Positions 37,907-45,474 of a DNA stretch of 50,109 bases are shown here, piece by piece. This stretch comes from Acidobacteriota bacterium. GTDB lineage: Bacteria > Acidobacteriota > UBA6911. The first letter of the stretch is position 1. Each line of letters begins with the position of its first letter. Location: the NCBI GenBank assembly GCA_012729555.1, contig JAAYCX010000047.1, positions 1 through 50,109 on the forward strand. Reading direction: 5' to 3'. The notes below the pieces were generated by a model. The model did no database searches. It saw only the letters and a program-made list of their open reading frames with translations, and was not told the DNA's origin. The position numbers and the translations under genes were made by a program.

Positions 37907-39903
37907 ATCTTGGCCGGCACCTCGCAGCCGAGCAGATCGAGCGCTTTTTCGAGCTGGCGGCGGACCAGATCCGCCACCAGCAGGAGATGGCTCTTCTTCA
38001 GCGGGTCCGTTTCCGAAAGAATATGGTGTTTATGATAGAAGAGATTGAACTTCTGTGCCAGCGAGAAAGCGTATTTGCACAGCTGGCCCAGTTCCAGGTT
38101 CTGGGAGATCTGGCGCACGATTTCGGGGAAGCGCGCCGCCTGGCAGACGAGGTCCCAGATTTCGTCGTTTTCGTCCAGAAACGCGTCCAGCCCGGGGAAC
38201 TCTCCCTCCAGCGCCGGCGCCCTTTCCCCCGACTCCTCGAGCTTTCGGAAGATGTTGCCCGCCCGCACGGCGGCGTACTGAACGTAGGGGCCCGTTTCCC
38301 CGTCGAAGCTGAGCGCCTCCCTGAGATCGAAGGCGATGACGGTGTTGCGGGAAAAACGGAGCAGGAAATAGCGCAGGGCGCCCACGGCGATCGTCCGCGC
38401 GATCCGCCGCGCCTCCTCTTCGGGCAGGGAGTGCCGCGCCCGGACCTCTCCGAGGGCCTTTTCCTCGAGCGCGTCGAGCAGGTCGTCGGCCTTGACCCCC
38501 AGCCCCTTCCGCCCGGACACCTCGACGTAGGGGCGTTTCCGGTCCTCGTCGGAAAGGGGGAAGCCGAGTTCGTCGCAGCATGCCGGGCTGAGGGCGACCA
38601 TTTCGTAGGAAAAGTGAATCGAGTTGTCCGCCTGGGCCGTGTACCCGAGCGCCCGCAACCCCTGGACCACGATCGACTGCAGGTAGGCCTGTCGGCTGTC
38701 GATGACGTTGTAGACGCGCTCGGCATGCCCGAACCGGGGCGCATCGGCGCCGCCCCCCTCCGCGACGGTGATCCAGAGCGGGTGCCCGGGTCCTCCCGGG
38801 TGCCCGGGTTCGCCCGGGTGCCCGGTCTCCCGGGGGTACCTCCGGTACTGGAAATCCAGGCCCAGCAGCCCGAATTTCCAGAGCTGGTAGGCGATGTCCT
38901 TGCCGACGTAGGTGACGGTCCCGTCGGATCGGACGATGATCTTCTCGTCGTCTTCCGCCTCCGCGCGCGCCGCCTCCGGTTGCGTCTCGCCGGTGTTCAT
39001 GACCCAGCAGCCGCGGTTTTTTCCCTCGTCGACGTAGTAGACGGCCCCCCGCTCCTTCAGGAGCCGGAAGGCGGTGTCCCAGAAGTGCAGGTGGAGGATT
39101 TCGCTTTCGCGCGGGAGGAGGTCGTACCGGACGTTGATGCGCTCCATGGTCGCCAGGTGGGCGTCGACGATGCGCATCGCCACGTGCTCGGCCAGCTCCG
39201 CGGTGGGGTTGCCCCCCGCCTCCACCGCCTGCAGCGTCCGGCTGCGCCACTGTTTGTTTTCCTCCGACCGCTGGTAGAAATCGGACACCTGGGCGTAGAC
39301 GTCCCAGCAGAAATAGTCGAATTTCCCCCCGATCGCGGCCACCTCCGCGAGCGTCCGGTTCTGCATCCGCTCGAGTCCCACGACGACGTCGGCGACCTGG
39401 ACGCCGGTGTTGTCGAGATAGTTCTGCGCCTCGACCTGCCGCCCCAGGAACCGGAGACAGCGGACGAAGGAATCCCCCAGGGTGGCGTTGCGCAGATGCC
39501 CGATGTGGGCCGCCTTGTTGGGGTTGATGTTGGTGTGTTCGACGATGATCTTGCCGCCCGGGTCCGGTTCCGTTTCGCGCCCGAACCGCTTCCGCCCGAT
39601 GCTGCGCGCCAGGAGGCGCGCCAGGGACCCCCGGTCGAGATGGAAGTTCAGATACCCCCCGCCGGCGACATCCACCCTCCCGATCCCGGGGAGGCTCCCG
39701 GCGTCCGCGGCCAGTTCCCCGGCGATCTGGGCGGGCGGGCGCCGCACCTTGCGGGCCAGGTCGAAGGCCACGGGAAGCGCCAGTTCGCCCAGCTCGATCT
39801 TCGGGGGGACCGTGAAACTCAGGGAGTCGTACCGGATGCCGTATCTTTCGGAAATGCTTCGCAGCAAGGTCTTTTCGAGGTTTCTGGTAATGGTCAGCAG
39901 CAT
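37903..39903 (-). CDS. argS: Arginyl-tRNA synthetase
   Basis: 666 residues, class I synthetase. The HIGH motif is intact: H133 in NPNKAAHIGHLRNATLGD. The KMSKS position is replaced (VSGRKGLGVKADDLL), which is common in ArgRS. The N-terminal tRNA-binding domain (PPKIELGELALPVAFDLARK) and the C-terminal anticodon domain (KYAFSLAQKFNLFYHKHHIL) are present. The protein is longer than many ArgRS. An unusual GHPGEPGHPGGPGHP insertion lies in the catalytic domain, encoded by an 18-bp DNA repeat. ATG 39903 follows GGAAAG. It is divergent from larC and heads a small operon with two unknown secreted proteins. Confidence 0.95.
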   Translation of the reverse strand: MLLTITRNLEKTLLRSISERYGIRYDSLSFTVPPKIELGELALPVAFDLARKVRRPPAQIAGELAADAGSLPGIGRVDVAGGGYLNFHLDRGSLARLLARSIGRKRFGRETEPDPGGKIIVEHTNINPNKAAHIGHLRNATLGDSFVRCLRFLGRQVEAQNYLDNTGVQVADVVVGLERMQNRTLAEVAAIGGKFDYFCWDVYAQVSDFYQRSEENKQWRSRTLQAVEAGGNPTAELAEHVAMRIVDAHLATMERINVRYDLLPRESEILHLHFWDTAFRLLKERGAVYYVDEGKNRGCWVMNTGETQPEAARAEAEDDEKIIVRSDGTVTYVGKDIAYQLWKFGLLGLDFQYRRYPRETGHPGEPGHPGGPGHPLWITVAEGGGADAPRFGHAERVYNVIDSRQAYLQSIVVQGLRALGYTAQADNSIHFSYEMVALSPACCDELGFPLSDEDRKRPYVEVSGRKGLGVKADDLLDALEEKALGEVRARHSLPEEEARRIARTIAVGALRYFLLRFSRNTVIAFDLREALSFDGETGPYVQYAAVRAGNIFRKLEESGERAPALEGEFPGLDAFLDENDEIWDLVCQAARFPEIVRQISQNLELGQLCKYAFSLAQKFNLFYHKHHILSETDPLKKSHLLLVADLVRRQLEKALDLLGCEVPAKM
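38785..38836. repeat. 18-bp tandem repeat inside argS
   Basis: Three near-identical 18-base units (38785-38802, 38803-38820 and a shorter third from 38821), rich in CCCGGG. They encode the HPGEPG/HPGGPG insertion of ArgRS on the minus strand. The period of six codons keeps the frame. Confidence 0.8.
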
Positions 39904-40037
39904 GGGTGTCTTTCCGTCCTTGGTCTGTTTGCCGTCGAGCGACGGCATCCATGATACACGATTCCTCCACCCGGTTACAGGCCGCGGGGGGTGTGCGCGG
40001 GCCACGGCGGCGCGGCGGGGCTTCCGCAACGGCCGCC

Positions 40038-40066
40038 TTGACTTGGGGGCGGTTGGCCCATAGACT
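40038..40066 (+). promoter_or_regulatory. Probable sigma-70-type promoter for larC
   Basis: TTGACT at 40038-40043 and TAGACT at 40061-40066 with a 17-base spacer. Predicted start near 40073, about 22 bases before the larC GTG, leaving room for its AGAGGAG ribosome site. It lies in the 191-base gap between divergent argS and larC. Confidence 0.55.
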
Positions 40067-40094
40067 CAGTCTGAAAGTTTGGAGAGGAGTAGGT

Positions 40095-41336
40095 GTGGGC
40101 ACGGTACCCTCGGTTTCCACGGACACGATTCTGTTCATCGAACCGGTTTCGGGCGCTAGCGGTGACATGTTCATCGGCGCGCTGCTCGACCTCGGTTTCG
40201 GTTTCGGGGAGCTGCGGGAGAAGCTTCGGCTCCTCCCCCTCGAGGGGTACGAGCTCGCGACCGAGAAGCTCCTCCGCTGCGGGATCCAGGCGACCCGGTT
40301 CCACGTGAAGGTGGAGCACTCGCACCATCACCGGACCTTCAAGGGCATCCGGGAGATGATAGCGTCGAGCCCCCTGTCGCCCTGGGTCCGGGAGAGGTCG
40401 ATCGACGCCTTCCGGGTCCTGGCCGGGGCCGAGGGGGCGATCCACGGCCTCCCCCCGGAAGAGGTCCATTTCCACGAGGTCGGCGCGGTCGATTCGATCG
40501 TGGATATCGTGGGGACGATGATCGCCATGGAGCCGCTCCGCTCCGCCCGCGTCGTTTCCTCCGCCGTGAACGTGGGGAAGGGGACGCTCCAGTGCCAGCA
40601 CGGCACCTACCCGGTTCCCGGCCCGGCGGCCCAGGCGCTGCTCCGTAACGTCCCGGTCTTTTCCAACAGCGTCGACGGGGAACTGACCACCCCGACGGGG
40701 GCGGCGCTGCTCGTCACGCTCGTCGGGAGTTTCGGCGACCGCCCGGCGATGAGGATCTCGGCCACGGGGTACGGGGCCGGGACCCGCGAGACTCCGGGGA
40801 ACGCGAATGTCCTGAGGATGAGCCTGGGCGAGCCGGCCGCCGCGGCGGCCCCCGGGCCCGACGAGCAGGTGGCGGTGATCGAGGCGACGATCGACGACAT
40901 GAGCCCGCAGCTTTACGGCCATTTCCTGGAGAAGGCCCTCGAGGCGGGGGCCCTGGACGTTTACGCGACCCCGGTGCAGATGAAGAAGAACCGGCCGGGA
41001 CAGAAGGTGACGTGCGTGTGCGCCCCCGGGGAGATCGATCGCATGACGGCGCTGATGTTCCGGGAGACCACCACGATCGGGGTGCGCTGCACCCTGCAGC
41101 GGCGCCGGACGCTCCGGCGCGAGTTCGTGAAGGTCGAAACGCCCTTCGGCCCCGTCGCCGTGAAGCGATCGCTCCTCGACGGGCGGGAGGTCAACTTCGT
41201 GCCCGAATTTGAAGACTGCCGCCGCCTGGCCGACCTGGCCGGCGCCGCCCTGAAGGAGGTCCAGGCCGCGGCCGTGCACGCATATCTCGGGGCCCGGGTC
41301 GATCCGGGGAACCCCGTCGGGAAGGACATCGAATGA
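40095..41336 (+). CDS. larC: LarC-type nickel insertion protein (DUF111 family)
   Basis: About 413 residues. LarC inserts nickel into the pyridinium dithiolate precursor to finish the nickel-pincer cofactor of lactate racemase and related enzymes. Landmarks are LFIEPVSGASGDMFIGALLDLG at the N-terminus, a histidine-rich HVKVEHSHHHRTF near residue 75, EEVHFHEVGAVDSIVDIVG, and ATIDDMSPQLYGHFLEKALEAGALDVY starting the C-terminal domain. Both domains are in one continuous frame, unlike Lactobacillus where a programmed frameshift joins LarC1 and LarC2. GTG 40095 has AGAGGAG upstream. No larA, larB or larE is in the window. Confidence 0.9.
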   Translation: MGTVPSVSTDTILFIEPVSGASGDMFIGALLDLGFGFGELREKLRLLPLEGYELATEKLLRCGIQATRFHVKVEHSHHHRTFKGIREMIASSPLSPWVRERSIDAFRVLAGAEGAIHGLPPEEVHFHEVGAVDSIVDIVGTMIAMEPLRSARVVSSAVNVGKGTLQCQHGTYPVPGPAAQALLRNVPVFSNSVDGELTTPTGAALLVTLVGSFGDRPAMRISATGYGAGTRETPGNANVLRMSLGEPAAAAAPGPDEQVAVIEATIDDMSPQLYGHFLEKALEAGALDVYATPVQMKKNRPGQKVTCVCAPGEIDRMTALMFRETTTIGVRCTLQRRRTLRREFVKVETPFGPVAVKRSLLDGREVNFVPEFEDCRRLADLAGAALKEVQAAAVHAYLGARVDPGNPVGKDIE

Positions 41337-41701
41337 GTGAAGAAACGCCGAATCCGGTCAAGAGTGAAGAGACGCCGAACAGGATCGGCATCGAGGAGTT
41401 TGCCAGGGTGCAGTTGCGGGTGGGGCAGGTGCTGGAGGCGGAAAAGATCGAAGGTTCCCGCAAGCTCCTGAAGCTCAGGGTGGATATCGGGACGGAGGTG
41501 CGCCAGGTCGTGGCGGGGATCGCCGAGGCCTACGAACCGGAAAGCCTGCTCAGCAGGAAGATAGTGATCGTGGCCAACCTGAAGCCGGCCAGGCTCATGG
41601 GGGTCGAATCCGACGGCATGGTGGTCGCGGCCACCGCGGACGGGAAACCGGTCCTGGCCACCTTCGCCGAGGACGTTCCGAACGGCGCCTTGCTCAAATA
41701 G
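41333..41701 (+). CDS. Free-standing MetRS-type tRNA-binding domain protein
   Basis: 122 residues forming one OB-fold tRNA-binding domain of the kind found at the C-terminus of methionyl-tRNA synthetase and in CsaA/Trbp111. Landmarks are FARVQLRVGQVLEAEKIEGSRKLLKLRVDIG, VVAGIAEAYEPESL and IVIVANLKPARLMGVESDGM. The first 20 residues are a repeated linker (SEETPNPVK, SEETPNRIG) encoded by a 27-base tandem duplication. It probably dimerises and binds tRNA, acting as a separate MetRS beta subunit or a chaperone-like protein. ATG 41333 overlaps the larC stop; the polyprenyl synthase gene follows 17 bases later. Confidence 0.88.
   Translation: MSEETPNPVKSEETPNRIGIEEFARVQLRVGQVLEAEKIEGSRKLLKLRVDIGTEVRQVVAGIAEAYEPESLLSRKIVIVANLKPARLMGVESDGMVVAATADGKPVLATFAEDVPNGALLK
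41336..41383 (+). repeat. 27-base tandem duplication at the start of the tRNA-binding protein gene
   Basis: The unit at 41336-41362 is repeated, with a few changes, from 41363. Both copies begin AGTGAAGA and contain ACGCCGAA, so codons 2-10 and 11-17 encode the same SEETPN sequence. The duplication is in frame. Confidence 0.8.
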
Positions 41702-41718
41702 ACGGGACCGGGGGCTCC

Positions 41719-42693
41719 TTGACTCCTCACGAAATCTACAGACTGATCGAAAGCGGAATGGCCGAGGTCGAGGCGGAGCTCGCGCGCCAGTCCAGTTCCG
41801 TGATCCCCCTGGTTCACGATATCGGGCAGTACGTGTGCCACGGCGGCGGCAAGCGGGTGCGCCCCGCCATTCTGCTGCTCGGGGCGCAGATGTGCGGCTA
41901 CGACGGCCCGGTCGGGCCCCGGCTGGGCGCGGTGGTGGAAATGATCCACGCCGCCACGCTGGTCCACGACGACATCATCGACAACGCCTCCACGCGCCGC
42001 GGCCGGCCGAGCGTCAACGCCCGGTGGGGGAACGAAATCACCGTGCTGATGGGGGACTGGCTGTACATGACCTCCTTCCGCCTGGCGCTGGGGGAGCGCC
42101 GGATCGAGGTGATGGACGTCCTCATCGAGGTCACGCGCAAGATGGTGGAGGGGGAGCTCATCCAACTCACCCTGAACGGCAATCTGGACATCACCGAGGC
42201 GCAGCACCTGGATATCTCGACCCGCAAGACGGCCGTGCTTTTCTCCGCCTGCTCCCAGCTCGGCGGGGTCCTGGGCGCGGTCGGGAAGGAGGGGGAGGAG
42301 AGGCTGAGGCTGTACGGGCTCAACGTCGGGCTGGCGTTCCAGTTGGTCGACGACGTGCTGGATCTCACCTCGGACGAGACGACGCTGGGCAAGCCGGTAC
42401 GGAGCGACCTCAAGGAGGGAAAGCTGACGCTCCCCCTGATTTACCTGATGCGGGAGGGGGACCCCGGGCACCGGGAACTGATACGGAATGTCCTGCAATC
42501 GGCGAACCCGGACGCGGAGGGGCAGGAAAGGATCTCGCGCCTGGTGCGGGAGCACCGGACGGCCGAACGCGTCATGGAAAAGGCCCAGGATTACGCCCGC
42601 AAGGCCAAAGCGTGCCTCGAAGGTTTCCCCCCGGGCCGGGCCCGGGAGGCCCTCCTCTCCATCCCCGATTTCCTCGTGGAACGCGACCGCTGA
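41719..42693 (+). CDS. Trans-polyprenyl diphosphate synthase (IspB/octaprenyl type)
   Basis: 324 residues. It elongates farnesyl or geranylgeranyl diphosphate with isopentenyl diphosphate to make the side chain of a respiratory quinone. The first Asp-rich motif starts at D84 (LVHDDIIDNASTRRG) and the second at D211 (QLVDDVLDLTSD). GGGKRVRPAILLLGAQMCG and GEIIQL-like GELIQLTLNGN are also present. The small residues ahead of the first motif fit a long-chain product, but chain length is not certain. The start is TTG at 41719 with a GGGGGCT site; the next ATG, 41758, would lose the N-terminal helix. It ends 4 bases from the convergent PBP gene. Confidence 0.92.
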   Translation: MTPHEIYRLIESGMAEVEAELARQSSSVIPLVHDIGQYVCHGGGKRVRPAILLLGAQMCGYDGPVGPRLGAVVEMIHAATLVHDDIIDNASTRRGRPSVNARWGNEITVLMGDWLYMTSFRLALGERRIEVMDVLIEVTRKMVEGELIQLTLNGNLDITEAQHLDISTRKTAVLFSACSQLGGVLGAVGKEGEERLRLYGLNVGLAFQLVDDVLDLTSDETTLGKPVRSDLKEGKLTLPLIYLMREGDPGHRELIRNVLQSANPDAEGQERISRLVREHRTAERVMEKAQDYARKAKACLEGFPPGRAREALLSIPDFLVERDR

Positions 42694-42697
42694 CCCC

Positions 42698-44956
42698 TCA
42701 CGGAAGGTCCTCGATGAAGATGCGCTTCCGTTCGTAGGGCGCGGACCCGGAAACCTCGTCCGACATCTGGTCGGTGACCTCGGGCTCGGGGAACCGCTCG
42801 ACCGGCGTGCCCTCGAGGATCTCGCGCATGCAGTCGATCCAGATCGGCAGGGCGACGGCGGAGCCGGACTGCCGGTTTCCCAGGTTGCGCGTCTTGTCGT
42901 ACCCAACCCAGACGGCGGCCGTCAGCGAGGGGGTGAACCCCACGAACCACGCATCGGTGAAGTCGTTCGTCGTTCCCGTCTTCCCGCCGATCGGCCGGCC
43001 GAGGCCCCTGGCCGCTCTCGCGGTGCCGTTTTGAACCACGTTCTCGAGCACTCCCAGCATCGCGGCCGCGTGATGCGGTTGGAGCACCCGGTGGACCTGC
43101 GGCTCGTGCTCCTCCCTTTTCACGCGGTCGTAGTCTTCGACCCGGCGCAGGAACCAGGGCTGGGCCTGGTTCCCCAGGTTGGGGAAGACCGTGAAGGCCG
43201 AGGCCATTTCGAGCGGCGTGGCTTCGCAGGCGCCGAGCGCCAGCGGCAGGTAGGGGTCGAGCGGTCCGGCGAGGCCGAACCGGCGCGCCATGACGACGAC
43301 GTTCTTGATCCCGATCATGGACGCCACCTTGACCGTCGGGACGTTGCGCGATTCCGTCAGGGCCTGCCGGACGGTGATCTCCCCCTTGAACACGCCGTCG
43401 TAATTCCGGGGGCTCCAGGGGCGCCCGTCCGATGAGTCGAAGCTGACCGGGGTGTCGAGCAGGGGGCTCTCGGGCCCGAGGCCCTGTTCGAAAGCGGCCG
43501 AGTAGACGATCGGCTTGAAGGTCGATCCGACCTGGCGCATGGCCTGGGTCGCCCGGTTGAATTCGCTCGAGGCGAAATCGTAGCCCCCCACCAGGGCACG
43601 GACCTTCCCCGTGGCGTTTTCGAGGATGACCAGGGCCCCCTCCACCTCCGGTTGCTGCTCGAGCCGGAGGGCGGCGCTCAGCGTGCCCTCGTCCAGCGAC
43701 ACGATCCGGAACCAGGCCAGGTCCCCCGCCCCGAGGATGGCGCCGGGGGCCTTGGCCCCCGTCCAGGCGATCTCCCGGGCTCCGATTTCGGCGCGGTAAC
43801 TCCCGATGCGCACGGCGGCCGTGGCGCCGCCGACCTCCTCGACCAGTCCGACGACGATGTCGCCCGGGCGCAGGGGGGTGCGCCATCCCGGGTGCTCGTA
43901 GGCGCCCGCGTCGGCGGAAGCGTCCGCGAAGGCGTTCCCGATGGGACCCCGCCACCCGGTCCTCTTGTCAAACTCGCGGAGCCCTTCGGCGAGCGCCCGG
44001 CGGGCCGCGGTCTGCATGCGGATGTCGAGGGTGGTGTAGACCCGCATCCCCCTTCTCCAGATCTCGTCGGTCGAATAGCGGCCGGCCAGCGTCTCCCGCA
44101 CCCACTCCACGAAATGCGGGGCCAGGTCGCGTTCGTTCCGGCGGGGGGGGGCGAGCACGATCGGCTTTTTCTTCGTCTCCTCGGCCAGTTGGAGGGAGAT
44201 CATCCGCTCGTCCGCCATCCGGTCGAGCACCAGGTTCCGCCGGGCCATGGCCTCCCGTGGGTGCCTGCGCGGGTTGTACCTCCCCGGGCTGCGCGGCAGC
44301 CCGGCGATCAGGGCGCATTCCTCGAGCGTCAGTTCCTTCGGCTGTTTCCCGAAGTAATAGTCCGCCGCCGCCGCGACGCCGTAGATGCCGGGGCCCATGT
44401 TGTGCAGGTTGGCGTAGAGCGTCAGGATCTGGTGCTTCGAGTAGCGTTTTTCGATTTTCCAGGCGATCAGGATGTCCTTGATCTTGCGGTCCCAGGTCTT
44501 TTCGTAGCGGCCGGTGAGCATGCGGGCCAGCTGCAGCGTTATGGTGCTGGCCCCTTTGCCGATGGGAAAGCTGCGGCGGATCGTGTCCTTCACGACGGCC
44601 CTGAGGATGGAGTAGTAGTTGAGCCCCGAGTGGTTGTAGAACTGGGCGTCTTCGACCGCGATGATGGCCAGCTGAAGGTAGGGGGGGATCTCCTCGAAAG
44701 AGACGATGATGCGCCTTTCGACGGCGAATTCGCCGATGACGCTGTCGTCGGCGGAATAGATGCTCGTGATGACGTCGGGACGGTAATCCTCGAGACTCTG
44801 GATCGGGGGGAGGTTGTACTCGTAGCCCAGAAAAATCCCCAGCCCCAGCCCGGCCGTGATGAAGAGGAGGGCCAGGAAGAGGAAGAAACCCCATAGCCCG
44901 AGCCTGTCCCTGCGGGCCGACAGTGTGCCGTCTGCTTTTTTTCCGGAGGCCGTCAT
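42698..44956 (-). CDS. Class A penicillin-binding protein (PBP1A type)
   Basis: About 752 residues. A cytoplasmic tail and one transmembrane helix (GLWGFFLFLALLFITAGLGLGIFLG) lead to the GT51 glycosyltransferase domain (IIAVEDAQFYNHSG, GASTITLQLARML, KIKDILIAWKIEK). Next comes an OB-like segment, then the transpeptidase domain with S478-x2-K481 in GSTFKPIVYS, SRN in LTESRNVPTVK, and KTGT in IGGKTGTTNDFTDAWFVG. It polymerises and cross-links peptidoglycan. ATG 44956 gives the normal N-terminus. A consensus extended -10 promoter predicts a transcript starting only about 3 bases before this ATG, and no ribosome site is visible. Confidence 0.95.
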   Translation of the reverse strand: MTASGKKADGTLSARRDRLGLWGFFLFLALLFITAGLGLGIFLGYEYNLPPIQSLEDYRPDVITSIYSADDSVIGEFAVERRIIVSFEEIPPYLQLAIIAVEDAQFYNHSGLNYYSILRAVVKDTIRRSFPIGKGASTITLQLARMLTGRYEKTWDRKIKDILIAWKIEKRYSKHQILTLYANLHNMGPGIYGVAAAADYYFGKQPKELTLEECALIAGLPRSPGRYNPRRHPREAMARRNLVLDRMADERMISLQLAEETKKKPIVLAPPRRNERDLAPHFVEWVRETLAGRYSTDEIWRRGMRVYTTLDIRMQTAARRALAEGLREFDKRTGWRGPIGNAFADASADAGAYEHPGWRTPLRPGDIVVGLVEEVGGATAAVRIGSYRAEIGAREIAWTGAKAPGAILGAGDLAWFRIVSLDEGTLSAALRLEQQPEVEGALVILENATGKVRALVGGYDFASSEFNRATQAMRQVGSTFKPIVYSAAFEQGLGPESPLLDTPVSFDSSDGRPWSPRNYDGVFKGEITVRQALTESRNVPTVKVASMIGIKNVVVMARRFGLAGPLDPYLPLALGACEATPLEMASAFTVFPNLGNQAQPWFLRRVEDYDRVKREEHEPQVHRVLQPHHAAAMLGVLENVVQNGTARAARGLGRPIGGKTGTTNDFTDAWFVGFTPSLTAAVWVGYDKTRNLGNRQSGSAVALPIWIDCMREILEGTPVERFPEPEVTDQMSDEVSGSAPYERKRIFIEDLP

Positions 44957-44965
44957 CGGAACGGC

Positions 44966-44974
44966 ATTATAGCA
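44966..44974 (-). promoter_or_regulatory. Extended -10 promoter for the PBP gene
   Basis: On the minus strand, TGCTATAAT: a perfect -10 preceded by TGn, which can work without a -35. It predicts transcription from about 44959, only 3 bases before the ATG. It lies 8 bases after the ssb stop codon. Confidence 0.6.
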
Positions 44975-44982
44975 CAGCTCCT

Positions 44983-45357
44983 TCAGTTCGGGGCGTCCGA
45001 AGCCTCCTCCGGCGGGCGGGGCGCGGAGTCGGAACCGGGGGACCCGAGAAACGTCACGCGGGAGGCGACGACGTCGGTGAAATAATGCTTCTCCCCCGGA
45101 CCCTTTTCCCAGCAGCGGGTCTGAAGCGAGCCCTCCACGCAGACCAGGCGTCCCTTCTTGAGGTACTGGTTGCAGAGCCCCGCGACCTTGCCGAACACCA
45201 CCACCCGGTGCCACTCGGCCGTCTTCTCGGCGTTGTTGCCCCGGTAGCCGTCGGTGGCCAGGCTGAAGCTGGACACGCAGGTGCCCCCCGCCGTGGTCCG
45301 TTCTTCCGGGTCTTTCCCCAGCCTTCCGATGAGCAGGACTTTGTTGATGGTTCCCAT
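44983..45357 (-). CDS. ssb: Single-stranded DNA-binding protein
   Basis: 124 residues with a bacterial SSB OB fold. It starts MGTINKVLLIGRLGKDPEERTT and contains WHRVVVFGKVAGLCNQYLKKGRLVCVEGSLQTRCW and VASRVTFLG. The C-terminal tail is very short and ends PPEEASDAPN, without the usual DDDIPF-like tip that recruits repair and replication proteins. It may therefore be an accessory SSB rather than the replicative one, or a lineage variant. ATG 45357 has AAAGGAGGAGG upstream. The gap to the divergent PatB-like gene holds an AT-rich patch (TATATA at 45376-45381), but no -35 at good spacing. Confidence 0.92.
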   Translation of the reverse strand: MGTINKVLLIGRLGKDPEERTTAGGTCVSSFSLATDGYRGNNAEKTAEWHRVVVFGKVAGLCNQYLKKGRLVCVEGSLQTRCWEKGPGEKHYFTDVVASRVTFLGSPGSDSAPRPPEEASDAPN

Positions 45358-45474
45358 GACGCCTCCTCCTTTCCCTATATAAATGAAACGGAGCCGATTT
45401 GAGCCAAAAAATCGCTCCCGGCGGCCCGCGTTGGCCCTTGCGGCCGGCGGCCGGAAACCTGTAACCTCTGGGGA

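Noticed and set aside
45376-45407. Possible ssb promoter (TTGGCT and TATATA on the minus strand)
   Set aside because: The spacer would be 20 bases, outside the usual range, and I could not find a better pair.
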